Source: Planctomycetota bacterium (GTDB taxonomy: Bacteria > Planctomycetota > UBA1135 > GCA-002686595). Taken from it: a stretch of DNA of 64,000 nt. The notes under the pieces were generated by a model. The model worked only from the letters and a program-made list of their open reading frames with translations, searched no databases and was not told where the DNA came from. The stretch covers positions 28,432-92,431 of the forward strand of contig CANKOY010000006.1 in the NCBI GenBank assembly GCA_947484275.1, written 5' to 3'. The position numbers were made by a program, and so were the translations under genes. Below are positions 7,382 to 16,493 of the stretch, in pieces (positions within the stretch are counted from its first letter, which is position 1; every line of letters begins with the position of its first letter).

Positions 7382-9712
7382 ATGCAGAACTTGATGAAAT
7401 GCGCCGCAATCGCGGCTTTGGTCCTCGGCAGCGTCGCGCCCGTTGCCCTCGCGACGCCTGTGGCGCACGCACAACACAAGCAGTTCACCGCGCAGGAGGT
7501 TGCGTCCTTGATCGAACAGGGAAACTCCGCCGAGGAGCACGATCGCGACTTCGGCAAGGCGCTCGCCCTGTACGCGAGCGCATTGGCAGCTTCGCATGGT
7601 CGCCTGGAGGGCGATCTCAAGGCCCTGCACCTGCAGGCGCGCACGTACCACGACCGGCTCGTGGCGCGCGCCGCCGGAATCCAGCCCAGCGCGAAGGAGA
7701 ACGGCGCGAATCCGGAAAACGACCCGATGGTCTGCCGCCTGATGGCTCTGCTCACGGATCTCCATCGCTTCGGGCCGAACACATCGGAGTTGAACGCCGC
7801 CCACAGGGACATCGCGCTGCTTGGTGCCATCGCCGTGCCGTGGCTGGAGAAGGCGATCGAAGGTCCCTACGAGCTGGCCAACGATCAGTGCAAATACGAT
7901 ATCAGCGGCAATCCCCAGGGCTTCGTCCGCGCCCTGGCGGGGATGAGCGCGCCCGAGGGGATCGCGGCCTTGGAGCGCGTGCTCTCCTCACGCGATCCGA
8001 TCGCGCGACGCGCCGTAGCGCAGTACGCCGACGCCACGCGCCACCGCGCGATCCTGCTGCGCGCCCTGAAGGATCCGGCCCAAGCCGTGCGCGACGAGGC
8101 GATCAACCGTCTGTCCTTCAGTGAAGACCTGGCCCTGGAGGAGACCATGCTCGGGTTCGTCAAAGAGGGGAACACCGCGGCCCTGGGCTGGTTCGCTCGC
8201 TTCAAGGCTCCCGAGCTCGGGCGCATCGCGAACAATGTCCAGAACCCGGCGCATATCCGCAGGCAGGCGCTCAAAGCACTGGAAAGCAACGAGAAGTTCC
8301 GCCCGGACCCACAGTTTCTCGAAGGACTACTCTCGCTCGCGCGCGCCCCTCACTCGGACGAGCTGCGCGATGGCGCCATGGAGGCGCTCGCCAGTGGCGT
8401 GTCCAGGACCTGGAAGCCCGTGGACTCGGCGATGGCCGAGCCCATCGAGTCCGCCTTCATGGCTGACCCCGACGCGTTCCCGGTCCGGCTGACGACGAAG
8501 GTTTGGAGCGAGGTCGCCAGTCTTCGCTCCCTGGCGGCATTGCAGGGGTGGGCTTCCGACGAAGCGAAAAACAACTTCCAGGGGACCATCATGCGTGCCC
8601 TCGGCAAGGCAGGATCCGGGGACTTCGATCAAGTGGTCGCGGTCTTCGCGAAATCCCGGGCGCCCGTGCCCGGGCTAGGAGGCTCGGTTGAAGCTGGCGA
8701 GTGGATTCACGGCAACCTGCTGCGCTGGCTCGAATCGACTGCTGCGACGGATGTCTCCTCGGCGACTGTGGCCAAGGGGGCGGCGACGTTGTCCCCGGCG
8801 TTGCGCCAGATCTACATCAAGACGGTCGTCCCGGCTTGGCTCGACGGGCACCGCGACCGCGAGGGCAAGCTTGACCCGGCCTTCGTCGGGCTGCTGCGCG
8901 AACTGCTCAAGGACAGCGACACGCGGCATTGGAGCAAGGTGATCTATGGCCTCGGTGCCAGCCAGGATCCGAGCGTGCTTCCCGACTTGCTTGCGCAGTT
9001 GCCGCGGAGCCATAGGAAAGGACCCGAGGTAACCGCAGCGGTCGAAGAGGCCATGGGCCGGATCACTGCGGCGGATCCGAAACGCGCGCGTACGATCCTG
9101 GAGCTGTTGCTGACAAATCCAGTTTTGTCTGCCAGCGAATTCAGCGCTGCCTATGGCCGCATCATCGGCCCCGTGGAGCCGGAGAAGTTGCTCGCCGTGA
9201 TCCAGCCGTCTTGGAACGCGGCCAACGCGGAGCGCCTGACGCATCTGGTTGTCGATCAAGTTCCGGGGCGCGTTGGCAGTGAGTTTCTGCTGGCGCACTA
9301 CACCGAGCTCGGCCCCGGCGCGGCCGACTCGCGCGTGATCGTGATCAATCGGCTGGGCGAGGATTTGTACGAACCAGCGATCGACCTGATCGGCATCGCG
9401 CTGCAGGATCCCAATTCCACCGTCAGGCTTTCCGCCCAACGGATGTTCGAGCGCTTCAAGGCGGAGCGCGCGATCGCAGACGAGTTCAAAGCGTGGCGCA
9501 ACGAGGAAAAGAAAGCAAAGCAGACGATCAGCGAGCTATTGCCGCTGCTCGACAGCTCCAACTCCGATGTCCTGATTGGCGCGGTCAAGGCCCTGGCCGC
9601 GATGAAAGCGCGCGAGTGCTATCCGAAGTTGATCTTGCTGCTCGACAAGCACCGTAATGACGAAAGGCTGAAGGCCGCCGTCATGGTGGCGATCGACGAG
9701 CTTTCGAAGTAG
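7382..9712 (+). CDS. exported HEAT-repeat protein
   Basis: 776 residues from the ATG at 7382. Residues 1-30 are a signal peptide (MQNLMKCAAIAALVLG... cleaved near AHA-Q). The open frame extends to 7292, but the signal peptide and the operator-like repeats argue for the internal ATG. The rest is mostly helical repeats of HEAT/armadillo type, for example near residues 165-290 and 690-770, with recurring DP.VR.EA and DSSNSDVLIGAVKALA patterns. Such solenoids are protein-binding scaffolds; no enzyme motif is seen. It follows a two-component pair and precedes a peptidase lipoprotein, separated from it by a hairpin terminator. Confidence 0.8.
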   Translation: MQNLMKCAAIAALVLGSVAPVALATPVAHAQHKQFTAQEVASLIEQGNSAEEHDRDFGKALALYASALAASHGRLEGDLKALHLQARTYHDRLVARAAGIQPSAKENGANPENDPMVCRLMALLTDLHRFGPNTSELNAAHRDIALLGAIAVPWLEKAIEGPYELANDQCKYDISGNPQGFVRALAGMSAPEGIAALERVLSSRDPIARRAVAQYADATRHRAILLRALKDPAQAVRDEAINRLSFSEDLALEETMLGFVKEGNTAALGWFARFKAPELGRIANNVQNPAHIRRQALKALESNEKFRPDPQFLEGLLSLARAPHSDELRDGAMEALASGVSRTWKPVDSAMAEPIESAFMADPDAFPVRLTTKVWSEVASLRSLAALQGWASDEAKNNFQGTIMRALGKAGSGDFDQVVAVFAKSRAPVPGLGGSVEAGEWIHGNLLRWLESTAATDVSSATVAKGAATLSPALRQIYIKTVVPAWLDGHRDREGKLDPAFVGLLRELLKDSDTRHWSKVIYGLGASQDPSVLPDLLAQLPRSHRKGPEVTAAVEEAMGRITAADPKRARTILELLLTNPVLSASEFSAAYGRIIGPVEPEKLLAVIQPSWNAANAERLTHLVVDQVPGRVGSEFLLAHYTELGPGAADSRVIVINRLGEDLYEPAIDLIGIALQDPNSTVRLSAQRMFERFKAERAIADEFKAWRNEEKKAKQTISELLPLLDSSNSDVLIGAVKALAAMKARECYPKLILLLDKHRNDERLKAAVMVAIDELSK

Positions 9713-9721
9713 CGCAGTGGC

Positions 9722-9766
9722 TCAGGGTATGGAGTCAGCCGAATTGCGGCTGGCTCCGTACCCTGA
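9722..9766 (+). terminator. strong stem-loop terminator
   Basis: Arms of 19 nt at 9722-9740 and 9748-9766 pair fully, with two G-U wobbles, around the loop GAATTGC. The hairpin lies 10 bp after the HEAT-protein stop. No T-run follows. The M1 peptidase gene beginning 63 bp later probably has its own promoter. Confidence 0.7.
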
Positions 9767-9828
9767 CTCAACAGGCGGACATCGTTCGCTGGTGGCACGG
9801 GCGGCCCTGGGCGCGTAAGTTGGGTGAG

Positions 9829-11718
9829 ATGCGCAATGCAGGTCTCGCCCTCACGTTCTTTCTCGCCGCCTGCAGCAGCGGCGCGGATTCGATGAAATCA
9901 CATACGCACTCCGCCCACGATCGCGCGCCCCTGGCCGAAACGACCGACGCCCACTCCTATTCGAATCCGCGCGAGGCGCGCGCGACCCACATCGAGCTCG
10001 ACTGGTACGTCGACTTCGAACGCCAGCAGATCCGCGGCAGCGCCACGTTGAACCTGGCCCTGGCCCCTGGCGCAAAACGCTGCATCCTCGACACGCGCGA
10101 CCTTGCGATCGAAGCCGTGACCGATGCCGCGGGACTGCCGCTGGTGTACGCCATCGGCGATCGCGATCCGTTCCTGGGCTCGCCGCTTACGGTCGAACTG
10201 CCGCACGGCGTCGAGCGCATCTCCGTGCGCTACCACACGACCTCGGAGAGTTCCGGCCTGCAGTGGCTCACGCCCGAGCAAACCGCCGGCCGCCGCGCGC
10301 CGTACCTGTTCAGCCAGGCCCAGGCGATTCTCGCGCGCACGATTTTGCCCTGTCAGGACTCGCCCGGCGTGCGCGTCACGTACCAAGCCAAAGTGCGCAT
10401 CTCCAACGGCCTCGCGGCGGTGATGTCGGCGGAAAACCGTTCGCGTGCCGACGAGCCCGGCGTGTTCCGCTTCGAGATGCCGCGCGCGATTCCGTCGTAC
10501 CTGATCGCGATCGCCGTGGGGGATCTGGAGTTTCGAAAAATCGGCCCGCGCACCGGCGTGTGGTCCGAGCCGACCGTCGTCGAGAGCGCGGCCCGGGAAT
10601 TCGAGGACATGGAGAGCATGATCGACGCCGTCGAGTCCATGTTCGGGCCTTACCGCTGGGGCCGTTACGACGTGCTTGTTCTTCCGCCGAGCTTTCCCTT
10701 CGGCGGCATGGAGAATCCGTGCATGACCTTCGCCACGCCGACATTGCTCGCGGGCGACAAGTCCTTGGTCAACGTGATTGCCCACGAGCTGGCGCACTCA
10801 TGGTCGGGGAACCTCGTGACCAATGCGACCTGGCGTGATTTCTGGCTCAACGAGGGCTTCACGGTGTATTTGGAGCGGCGCATCCTCGAACGCATCTACG
10901 GAGACCGCGCAGCGCAGCAGGATGCCCTGCTCGGCCGCGACGATTTGTCGCAGACGCTGAAGGACATTCCGGCCGCCGACACGCGCCTGTTCCTCGACCT
11001 AACCAATCGCGATCCCGACGACGGCATGACCGACATCGCCTACGAGAAGGGCTGTCTGTTCCTGACGCACCTGGAGCGCTCCGTCGGACGCGCGCGCTTC
11101 GATCCGTTCCTGCGGGCCTGGTTCGACGAGCATGCGTTCGAGCCGGTGACCACGGGGCAGTTCAGGCGCTTCATCATCGAGCGCCTGTGCAACAACGACA
11201 TCGCGGCGGCCGAAGCCCTGCACCTCGACGATTGGATCAACGCCGAAGGACTGCGCCGCGACGCTCCCGACTTCGATGCCAGCGTGTTCGCCGCGCCCAC
11301 CGCTGCTGCGCGCCTGTACGAATCGGGGGCGACACGCGAGCCGCCCGCGGACGCGGCGAATTGGAACACCGCGGAGTGGCTGCATTTCTTGCAGCGCTTG
11401 CCCAAGACTGTTTCGGTCGAGAACCTGGCGCGCCTCGACGCCGCCTACGGCTTGACCCAGCGCACGAATGCCGAGATCGCAGCGCAGTGGCTCGAGAATT
11501 CCGTGCGCGCGAAGTACGAGCCCGCCTACGGACGGCTCGAGCAGTTCTTGATCGGCATCGGTCGGCGCAAGTTCCTGAAGCCCCTGTACACGGAACTGGC
11601 GAAGACGCCCGAGGGCCTGGCGCGCGCCAAGGCGATCTACTCCGCCGCGCGTGAGGGCTACCACCCCATTGCGCAGGGCACGATCGACAAACTTCTCGGC
11701 GTCACCGCTGACAAGTGA
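9829..11718 (+). CDS. M1 family metallo-aminopeptidase lipoprotein (leukotriene A4 hydrolase-like)
   Basis: About 629 residues. The ATG at 9829 is preferred over an in-frame TTG at 9820. The N-terminus is a lipoprotein signal with lipobox LAAC, so the enzyme is probably anchored outside the cytoplasm. An N-terminal beta domain is followed by the exopeptidase motif GGMEN (about 291-295) and the zinc site H319-E320-x2-H323-x18-E342. The C-terminal helical domain (LEQFLIGIGRRKFLKPLYTE) matches the LTA4 hydrolase/cold-active aminopeptidase subgroup. The enzymes remove N-terminal residues from peptides. The GTG of the MFS gene overlaps its stop. Confidence 0.93.
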   Translation: MRNAGLALTFFLAACSSGADSMKSHTHSAHDRAPLAETTDAHSYSNPREARATHIELDWYVDFERQQIRGSATLNLALAPGAKRCILDTRDLAIEAVTDAAGLPLVYAIGDRDPFLGSPLTVELPHGVERISVRYHTTSESSGLQWLTPEQTAGRRAPYLFSQAQAILARTILPCQDSPGVRVTYQAKVRISNGLAAVMSAENRSRADEPGVFRFEMPRAIPSYLIAIAVGDLEFRKIGPRTGVWSEPTVVESAAREFEDMESMIDAVESMFGPYRWGRYDVLVLPPSFPFGGMENPCMTFATPTLLAGDKSLVNVIAHELAHSWSGNLVTNATWRDFWLNEGFTVYLERRILERIYGDRAAQQDALLGRDDLSQTLKDIPAADTRLFLDLTNRDPDDGMTDIAYEKGCLFLTHLERSVGRARFDPFLRAWFDEHAFEPVTTGQFRRFIIERLCNNDIAAAEALHLDDWINAEGLRRDAPDFDASVFAAPTAAARLYESGATREPPADAANWNTAEWLHFLQRLPKTVSVENLARLDAAYGLTQRTNAEIAAQWLENSVRAKYEPAYGRLEQFLIGIGRRKFLKPLYTELAKTPEGLARAKAIYSAAREGYHPIAQGTIDKLLGVTADK

Positions 11719-12917
11719 AGCGCGAGCCCGCTCAGCCAAAGCGGCGGAAATCCAAGCTGCCGGCGAGCGTGCTCGCCCTTGCCGCGGCTAGTTTTTTCAA
11801 CGACATCGGCTCGGAGATGGGCTTTCCGCTCTTGCCCGTGCTGTTGGTTTCCCTCGGAGCGGGACCGGCGTACCTGGGGATCGTCGAGGGCATCGCCGAT
11901 GCGGTGGCGAGTTTGCTGAAACTCGCGGCGGGCTACCTCGCCGATCGGGTAGGGAAGTCCAAGCCTCTGGTGATGTTCGGCTACGGCTTGCCCTGCGGCG
12001 TGCGCCCGCTGCTGGCCCTGGTGACGGCGCCGTTTCAAGTTCTCGGAATCCGCGTGCTCGATCGCGTCGGCAAGGGGCTGCGCACCGCGCCGCGCGACGC
12101 GTTGATCGCCGCCTCCGTGCCCCGCGATCAATCCGGGAGCGCCTTCGGATTCCATCGAACCATGGATCACGCGGGGGGAGTCCTGGGGCCGTTGATCGCC
12201 TCGGGGCTCTTGGCGTTCGGGTTTTCGATCCGCGAGGTGTTGCTGGCGGCACTGATCCCGAGCCTGATGGCCTTGGTCGCCGTGGCGTGGGTGCGCGAAG
12301 CACCGCGCGCTGCGCCGGCCGGCGCGCCCCTACACCTGCCGCGGCCCGCCCTGCCGCGCTCCTATAGGAAGTTCCTCGCGATCATGGCGCTGTTCGCCGT
12401 TGCGAATTCCTCGGACGCCTTCCTTTTGCTGCGCGCCAGCGAGGTCGGTGTCTCCACCGCGTCGCTGCCTTTGATGTGGACCGCACTGCACCTTTCGCGC
12501 ATGGCGAGCACCTACCTCGGCGGACATCTTGCGGATCGATTCTCCCGCGCGAGGCTGATCGCCCTGGGCTGGCTGGTGTTCGCCCTGTGCTACCTGGGCA
12601 TGGGCGCGGCCAGCGAAGCGTGGCACGCATGGGCACTGTTCATGGTCTACGGCGCGCACACGGGCCTGTGCGAACCTGCGGAGCGCGCCCTCATCCGCGA
12701 CCTCGCGCCCGAGGCGACCCGCGGGCGGGCCTTCGGATTATTCCACGGCGTCGTCGGAGCCTGCGCGATCCCGGCCGGTCTGGGGATGGGTTGGCTGTGG
12801 CAAGTGTGGAGCGCACAGGTGGCTCTGACTTTCGCCGCGATCTTGGCCGTGGTCGCCGCCTTGGCCCTGCTGCTCTGGGATCGGGAACTAAAAGATCGCG
12901 CAGCGCCGGTAGATTGA
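11715..12917 (+). CDS. major facilitator superfamily transporter
   Basis: 400 residues from a GTG at 11715 that overlaps the peptidase stop. About 12 hydrophobic segments begin with SVLALAAASFFNDIGSEMG. The MFS motif A region is recognisable as GYLADRVGKSKP (loop 2-3) and repeated as GGHLADRFSRARL (loop 8-9). The subgroup, which has FNDIGSEM and RVGKGLRTAPRDALIA motifs, is common in diverse bacteria and its substrates are unassigned. Overlap with the upstream aminopeptidase hints at uptake of, or protection against, peptide-derived compounds, but this is speculation. Confidence 0.9.
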   Translation: MKREPAQPKRRKSKLPASVLALAAASFFNDIGSEMGFPLLPVLLVSLGAGPAYLGIVEGIADAVASLLKLAAGYLADRVGKSKPLVMFGYGLPCGVRPLLALVTAPFQVLGIRVLDRVGKGLRTAPRDALIAASVPRDQSGSAFGFHRTMDHAGGVLGPLIASGLLAFGFSIREVLLAALIPSLMALVAVAWVREAPRAAPAGAPLHLPRPALPRSYRKFLAIMALFAVANSSDAFLLLRASEVGVSTASLPLMWTALHLSRMASTYLGGHLADRFSRARLIALGWLVFALCYLGMGAASEAWHAWALFMVYGAHTGLCEPAERALIRDLAPEATRGRAFGLFHGVVGACAIPAGLGMGWLWQVWSAQVALTFAAILAVVAALALLLWDRELKDRAAPVD

Positions 12918-12925
12918 GCCCGACA

Positions 12926-13261
12926 ATGGCCGACCTACGACTTGCTCGAACTCCCGCGCCTCCGTACTTCGTCGTCGTGTTCACCTCCGTGCGCAGCGCG
13001 GGCGACAACGGCTACGCCGCCATGGCCGAGCGCATGCTGGAACTTGCGGCCGTGCAGCCGGGGTTCCTCGGCGTCGAGAGCGCCCGCGGCGACGACAGAT
13101 TGGGCATCACAGTTTCCTACTGGAGCAGTCTGGAATCGATCCACACCTGGAAGGCCAACGCCGAACATCGCGTCGCGCAGGGAAAGGGCAAAGACCAGTG
13201 GTACGCCGACTACCGACTGCGAATCTGCCGCGTGGAGCGCGAGTACGGTCCCCAGGGCTGA
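12926..13261 (+). CDS. antibiotic biosynthesis monooxygenase (ABM) domain protein
   Basis: 111 residues from the ATG at 12926, chosen because the ABM fold begins immediately; the open frame extends 450 bp upstream over the MFS gene. It is a single alpha/beta ferredoxin-like domain with the pattern PGFLGVESARG..., ISYW-like VSYWSSLESIHTWKANAEH and a terminal RICRVEREY. This is typical of the stand-alone ABM group (PF03992). Members are small dimeric cofactor-free oxygenases or stress proteins of unknown substrate. It lies 8 bp after the MFS gene and is probably in the same transcript. Confidence 0.85.
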   Translation: MADLRLARTPAPPYFVVVFTSVRSAGDNGYAAMAERMLELAAVQPGFLGVESARGDDRLGITVSYWSSLESIHTWKANAEHRVAQGKGKDQWYADYRLRICRVEREYGPQG

Positions 13262-13268
13262 GCGGAAG

Positions 13269-13814
13269 TCAGCGGAAAAAGGTCTCAGCGGCGCTGAGCG
13301 CGCCGCCGTGCCCACGAATTTCGCCGGGGCGATTGGCGTGACCGATCAGCGCCCCGGCCCAGCGCATCGACATGTACTCCGCCGTGCGCTGCAAAACGTC
13401 CACCACGGGTTTCGCGGAACCCTCGTCCGCGGTGTCGGAGTCCGAGGTCACGGCCCATAGGTTTCGACCGGCCATGCGCTCCCTAAAACGCAGCTCGGGT
13501 GCGCGCATCCAGGCACTCCAGTGATCGAGGTAGAGCTTCGCCGGCCAGGAAACGCTGTACCAATACACCGGCGTGACGAGCACCAGATCGGTGGCCGCGA
13601 GTGTCGCGTCGCAGAGCAATTTGGCCTGGCCTTCGGGCGGCGGGTAACCACTGGAGTGGCGCATGTCGAAGAAAGCCGGCAAGGGATGATCGATCAGGCG
13701 CAGCCAGCGCTGTTCGCACTCCGGCTCGAGAAAACGCGCCGCGTGCTGCGCGAGGCTTTCCGAATTCCCGTCGCGGCGCGTACTGGAAACGACGAACAGA
13801 AAATTTCGCTTCAT
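13269..13814 (-). CDS. NAD(P)H-dependent FMN reductase / flavodoxin-fold oxidoreductase
   Basis: 181 residues from the ATG at 13814. The flavodoxin-like fold is shown by the phosphate-binding loop SSTRRDGNSESL (11-22), the VLVTPVYWYSVSWPAKLYLDHW segment split across the second FMN loop, and the closing RWAGALIGHANRPGEI. Members reduce FMN or quinones with NAD(P)H. It starts 14 bp after the hrpB stop on the same strand, so the two are probably cotranscribed, although no functional link is obvious. The ORF can be extended over the hrpB end, but the motif begins at this ATG. Confidence 0.85.
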   Translation of the reverse strand: MKRNFLFVVSSTRRDGNSESLAQHAARFLEPECEQRWLRLIDHPLPAFFDMRHSSGYPPPEGQAKLLCDATLAATDLVLVTPVYWYSVSWPAKLYLDHWSAWMRAPELRFRERMAGRNLWAVTSDSDTADEGSAKPVVDVLQRTAEYMSMRWAGALIGHANRPGEIRGHGGALSAAETFFR

Positions 13815-13828
13815 GCTGCTGTGCGTGT

Positions 13829-16372
13829 TCAGCGCGGTCGGCGTTTGGCGCGCGCGGTGGGCGGCGCAGTCCAGGGATCTTCCGGCCACGAATGTTTTGG
13901 ATAGCGCGCGCGCAGGTCCTTGCGCACCTGCTGGTACGTCGTGTTCCAAAAGCTCGACAGGTCCGTCGTCACCTGGACCACCTGATGATTCGGAGAGAGC
14001 AGGTGCAGCAACACCGCGACGCGACCCGCCGCAACCGTCGGCGTTTGCGGCAGACCGAACAACTCCTGCAGTCGAACCGCGAGCACAGGCGCCTTGCCGG
14101 GAATGTACTCCAACTTGCGATTCGATCCCGCGGGCGTAGTCAAGGCATCGGGCGCGTGCTGATCGAGCGCAGCGCGCTGGCGGCCATCGAGTTGTGCAAG
14201 CACGACGTCGTGCAGCGGCAGGGCGCGCAAGTGTGCGAGCGAAGTCACGTTCGCGCACCAGGGTTCGAGCGTTGCGAGCAGACCGCGCGCATCGAGCGCG
14301 GGCAGGCCAAGCTCCGGCATCCACTGCCCCAGGGAATTGATGCGCGCGAAGAGTCGTTGGACTCCCTCGTTCAATTCCAAGGCGCGCGCGGGATCTCGCG
14401 CCGCGTATTCCAGGAGACCGCGCAAGGCCTCCGCGCGGTCAACATCGGCAAGTTCGACTTCGTCGAGCACCAGGTCCTCGTACAGCGTGCGCCGGCGGGC
14501 GATCACGCGCTCGCGCTCGCTGTCCCAGTCCGCCTGTCGCTCAACTCGCAGGGCGCTGCCTGCAACCTCCTCGAGCCACTGGCGGCGAATGGCGCTGCCT
14601 TGACGCACGCGCGCCCGCAGGAATTCCCCGCGGGCCCCCAGGTCGGCGTCGAGCACCACGAACAACGGCTCGTCGTGCAGCACGCTCTCCTCGGCCAGGG
14701 TCACGCCCGTGCCGCCGAGCATGCGGCCGTCGCGCGATCCGCTGGCGTTGAGGCAGGCCACGCGATCGGGAAAGGCTGTGAAAATGATCCACAACAACGA
14801 TTCCTCGTCCGCGACCTCGGCATCCGCGACGTGCGCGAAGCTGCGCTGGGCGGCGCGTTCCAATTGCTGCTGCACGCGCTCGACGTTGCGCTGAACATTG
14901 CGATCGACTTCTAGCCCAGCGGCGTGCTCGCGGCCCCGCAGCAGATCCGCGCGGGCCAACAGGTCGCTCGGCCCGCTCGAAAGGCGCGCGCTGTGTTCGC
15001 GCGAGCGACGCACGATGTCGCGCTCGCCGAGCAGCGCGGCAAACAGGGCGGCCTCGCGCAGGAGACCGCACTGTGCGCCGGAGTGCAGCAAGCGCGCCAG
15101 CCGCGGATGGGCCGGGATGCGCGCCAATTCCACCCCGAGGGCCGTCGCTGCGAGTGTCGTGGGTTCCAGTGCGCCCAAGCGCACGAGCAGGCGCTCGGCG
15201 CGCGAGAGGGCCGCTGGGTCCGGAGCCTCGAACCAATCGAAGCGCGCTAGATCGCGCTCGCCCCAGACGTGCAGCTCCAGGGCGACGCTCGCCAAATCGA
15301 CGCGCTTGATTTCAGGCGTGTCGTGCTCGCGCCGAGCGGTCTCCGTGGCCGCGCTCCACATCGCGTAGACGCGCCCAGGACCCAGGCGCCCCGCGCGGCC
15401 TGCGCGCTGGGTTGCGGACGAGCGGCTGATGCCCACCAATTCCAAGCGATCGACGCCGCGACCCGGATCGTGGGACGCGCTGCGCGCCAGGCCGCTGTCC
15501 ACCACGGCGCGCACGCCGGGCACCGTCAGGGAGGTCTCGGCGACGTTGGTGGAGAGAATCACCTTGCGCCGCGGCGAGAGCGCGAGCGCGCGATCCTGTT
15601 CTTCCGAGTTCTGTTCGCCGTACAGCGGCAAGAGCAGGAAATCCTGAGCGCGGGCCAGGGCCGAGAGCTCCGTCTGTGCCCGCAGGATCTCGCCCACGCC
15701 GGGCAGGAACACGAGCACGTCGCCATCGCCGCCGGCGAGCGCACGGCGCACCGCCGAGGCGACGCGCACATGCAGTGGTCGGTTTTCGTCGAAGTCGCAG
15801 CGCTCCGTGGTCGAGGGAAACACGCGGCCTTCCACGGAAATCAGCGGCGCATCCCCGAGGAACTTGCGCACCGGCTCGGCCTCGAGCGTCGCGGACATGA
15901 CCACAATTTTCAGATCCGGTCGCAGAGTGCGCTGCACTTGGGCGCATAGGGCGAGCGCCAAGTCCCCGTTCAGACTGCGCTCGTGGAATTCGTCGAGCAC
16001 CACAACGGAAACGCCGGGCAGCGAGGGATCCTGCTGCAATTCGCGCGTGAGGATTCCTTCGGTGATCACGCGCACGCGAGTGCGCGCGCTCAGGCGCGAA
16101 TCGAAGCGCACTTGGTAGCCCGCGAAGCCGCCCACCTCGTCGCCGTGTTCCTCGGCCATGCGCATGGCCGCCGTGCGCGCCGCGATGCGCCGCGGTTGCA
16201 GCACGACGACTTGCCCCCGGGCTCCCGCGAGCCCGCGGGCCACCAGGGCAGGCGGCACGCGCGTGGTCTTGCCCGCGCCGGGTTCGGCCACGAGCACCAG
16301 GGATCCATGGCGCGCGAGCTCGGCGCAGATCGCGTCGAGACGGCTGTCGATCGGAAGCGGTACCAGGGCCAT
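13829..16372 (-). CDS. hrpB: ATP-dependent helicase HrpB
   Basis: 847 residues from the ATG at 16372; a longer frame upstream lies antisense to the MuiA-like gene and is rejected. The DEAH-box order is clear: Walker A GAGKTT near residue 36, motif Ib/II DEFHER, SAT (VMSATLEAEP), and motif VI QRAGRAGR. Beyond the helicase core are the HA2 and HrpB C-terminal domains, the latter with the conserved LSPNHQVVQVTTDLSSFW and DLRARYPKHSWPEDP. Length is normal for HrpB. The family is a DEAH/RHA RNA helicase whose bacterial role is poorly defined. The C-terminus ends in a basic Arg/Lys tail. Confidence 0.95.
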   Translation of the reverse strand: MALVPLPIDSRLDAICAELARHGSLVLVAEPGAGKTTRVPPALVARGLAGARGQVVVLQPRRIAARTAAMRMAEEHGDEVGGFAGYQVRFDSRLSARTRVRVITEGILTRELQQDPSLPGVSVVVLDEFHERSLNGDLALALCAQVQRTLRPDLKIVVMSATLEAEPVRKFLGDAPLISVEGRVFPSTTERCDFDENRPLHVRVASAVRRALAGGDGDVLVFLPGVGEILRAQTELSALARAQDFLLLPLYGEQNSEEQDRALALSPRRKVILSTNVAETSLTVPGVRAVVDSGLARSASHDPGRGVDRLELVGISRSSATQRAGRAGRLGPGRVYAMWSAATETARREHDTPEIKRVDLASVALELHVWGERDLARFDWFEAPDPAALSRAERLLVRLGALEPTTLAATALGVELARIPAHPRLARLLHSGAQCGLLREAALFAALLGERDIVRRSREHSARLSSGPSDLLARADLLRGREHAAGLEVDRNVQRNVERVQQQLERAAQRSFAHVADAEVADEESLLWIIFTAFPDRVACLNASGSRDGRMLGGTGVTLAEESVLHDEPLFVVLDADLGARGEFLRARVRQGSAIRRQWLEEVAGSALRVERQADWDSERERVIARRRTLYEDLVLDEVELADVDRAEALRGLLEYAARDPARALELNEGVQRLFARINSLGQWMPELGLPALDARGLLATLEPWCANVTSLAHLRALPLHDVVLAQLDGRQRAALDQHAPDALTTPAGSNRKLEYIPGKAPVLAVRLQELFGLPQTPTVAAGRVAVLLHLLSPNHQVVQVTTDLSSFWNTTYQQVRKDLRARYPKHSWPEDPWTAPPTARAKRRPR

Positions 16373-16493
16373 CGGACCCCTGAGAGTACGCTGGGGCGCG
16401 CGAATTCGTACCCTTCCGGACAGCGACCCAAGAAAGCTGCGCCCCTTGGCGTTGTGCCCCGGGCCGCCCGACCTGACCACCATCGCACCAGCC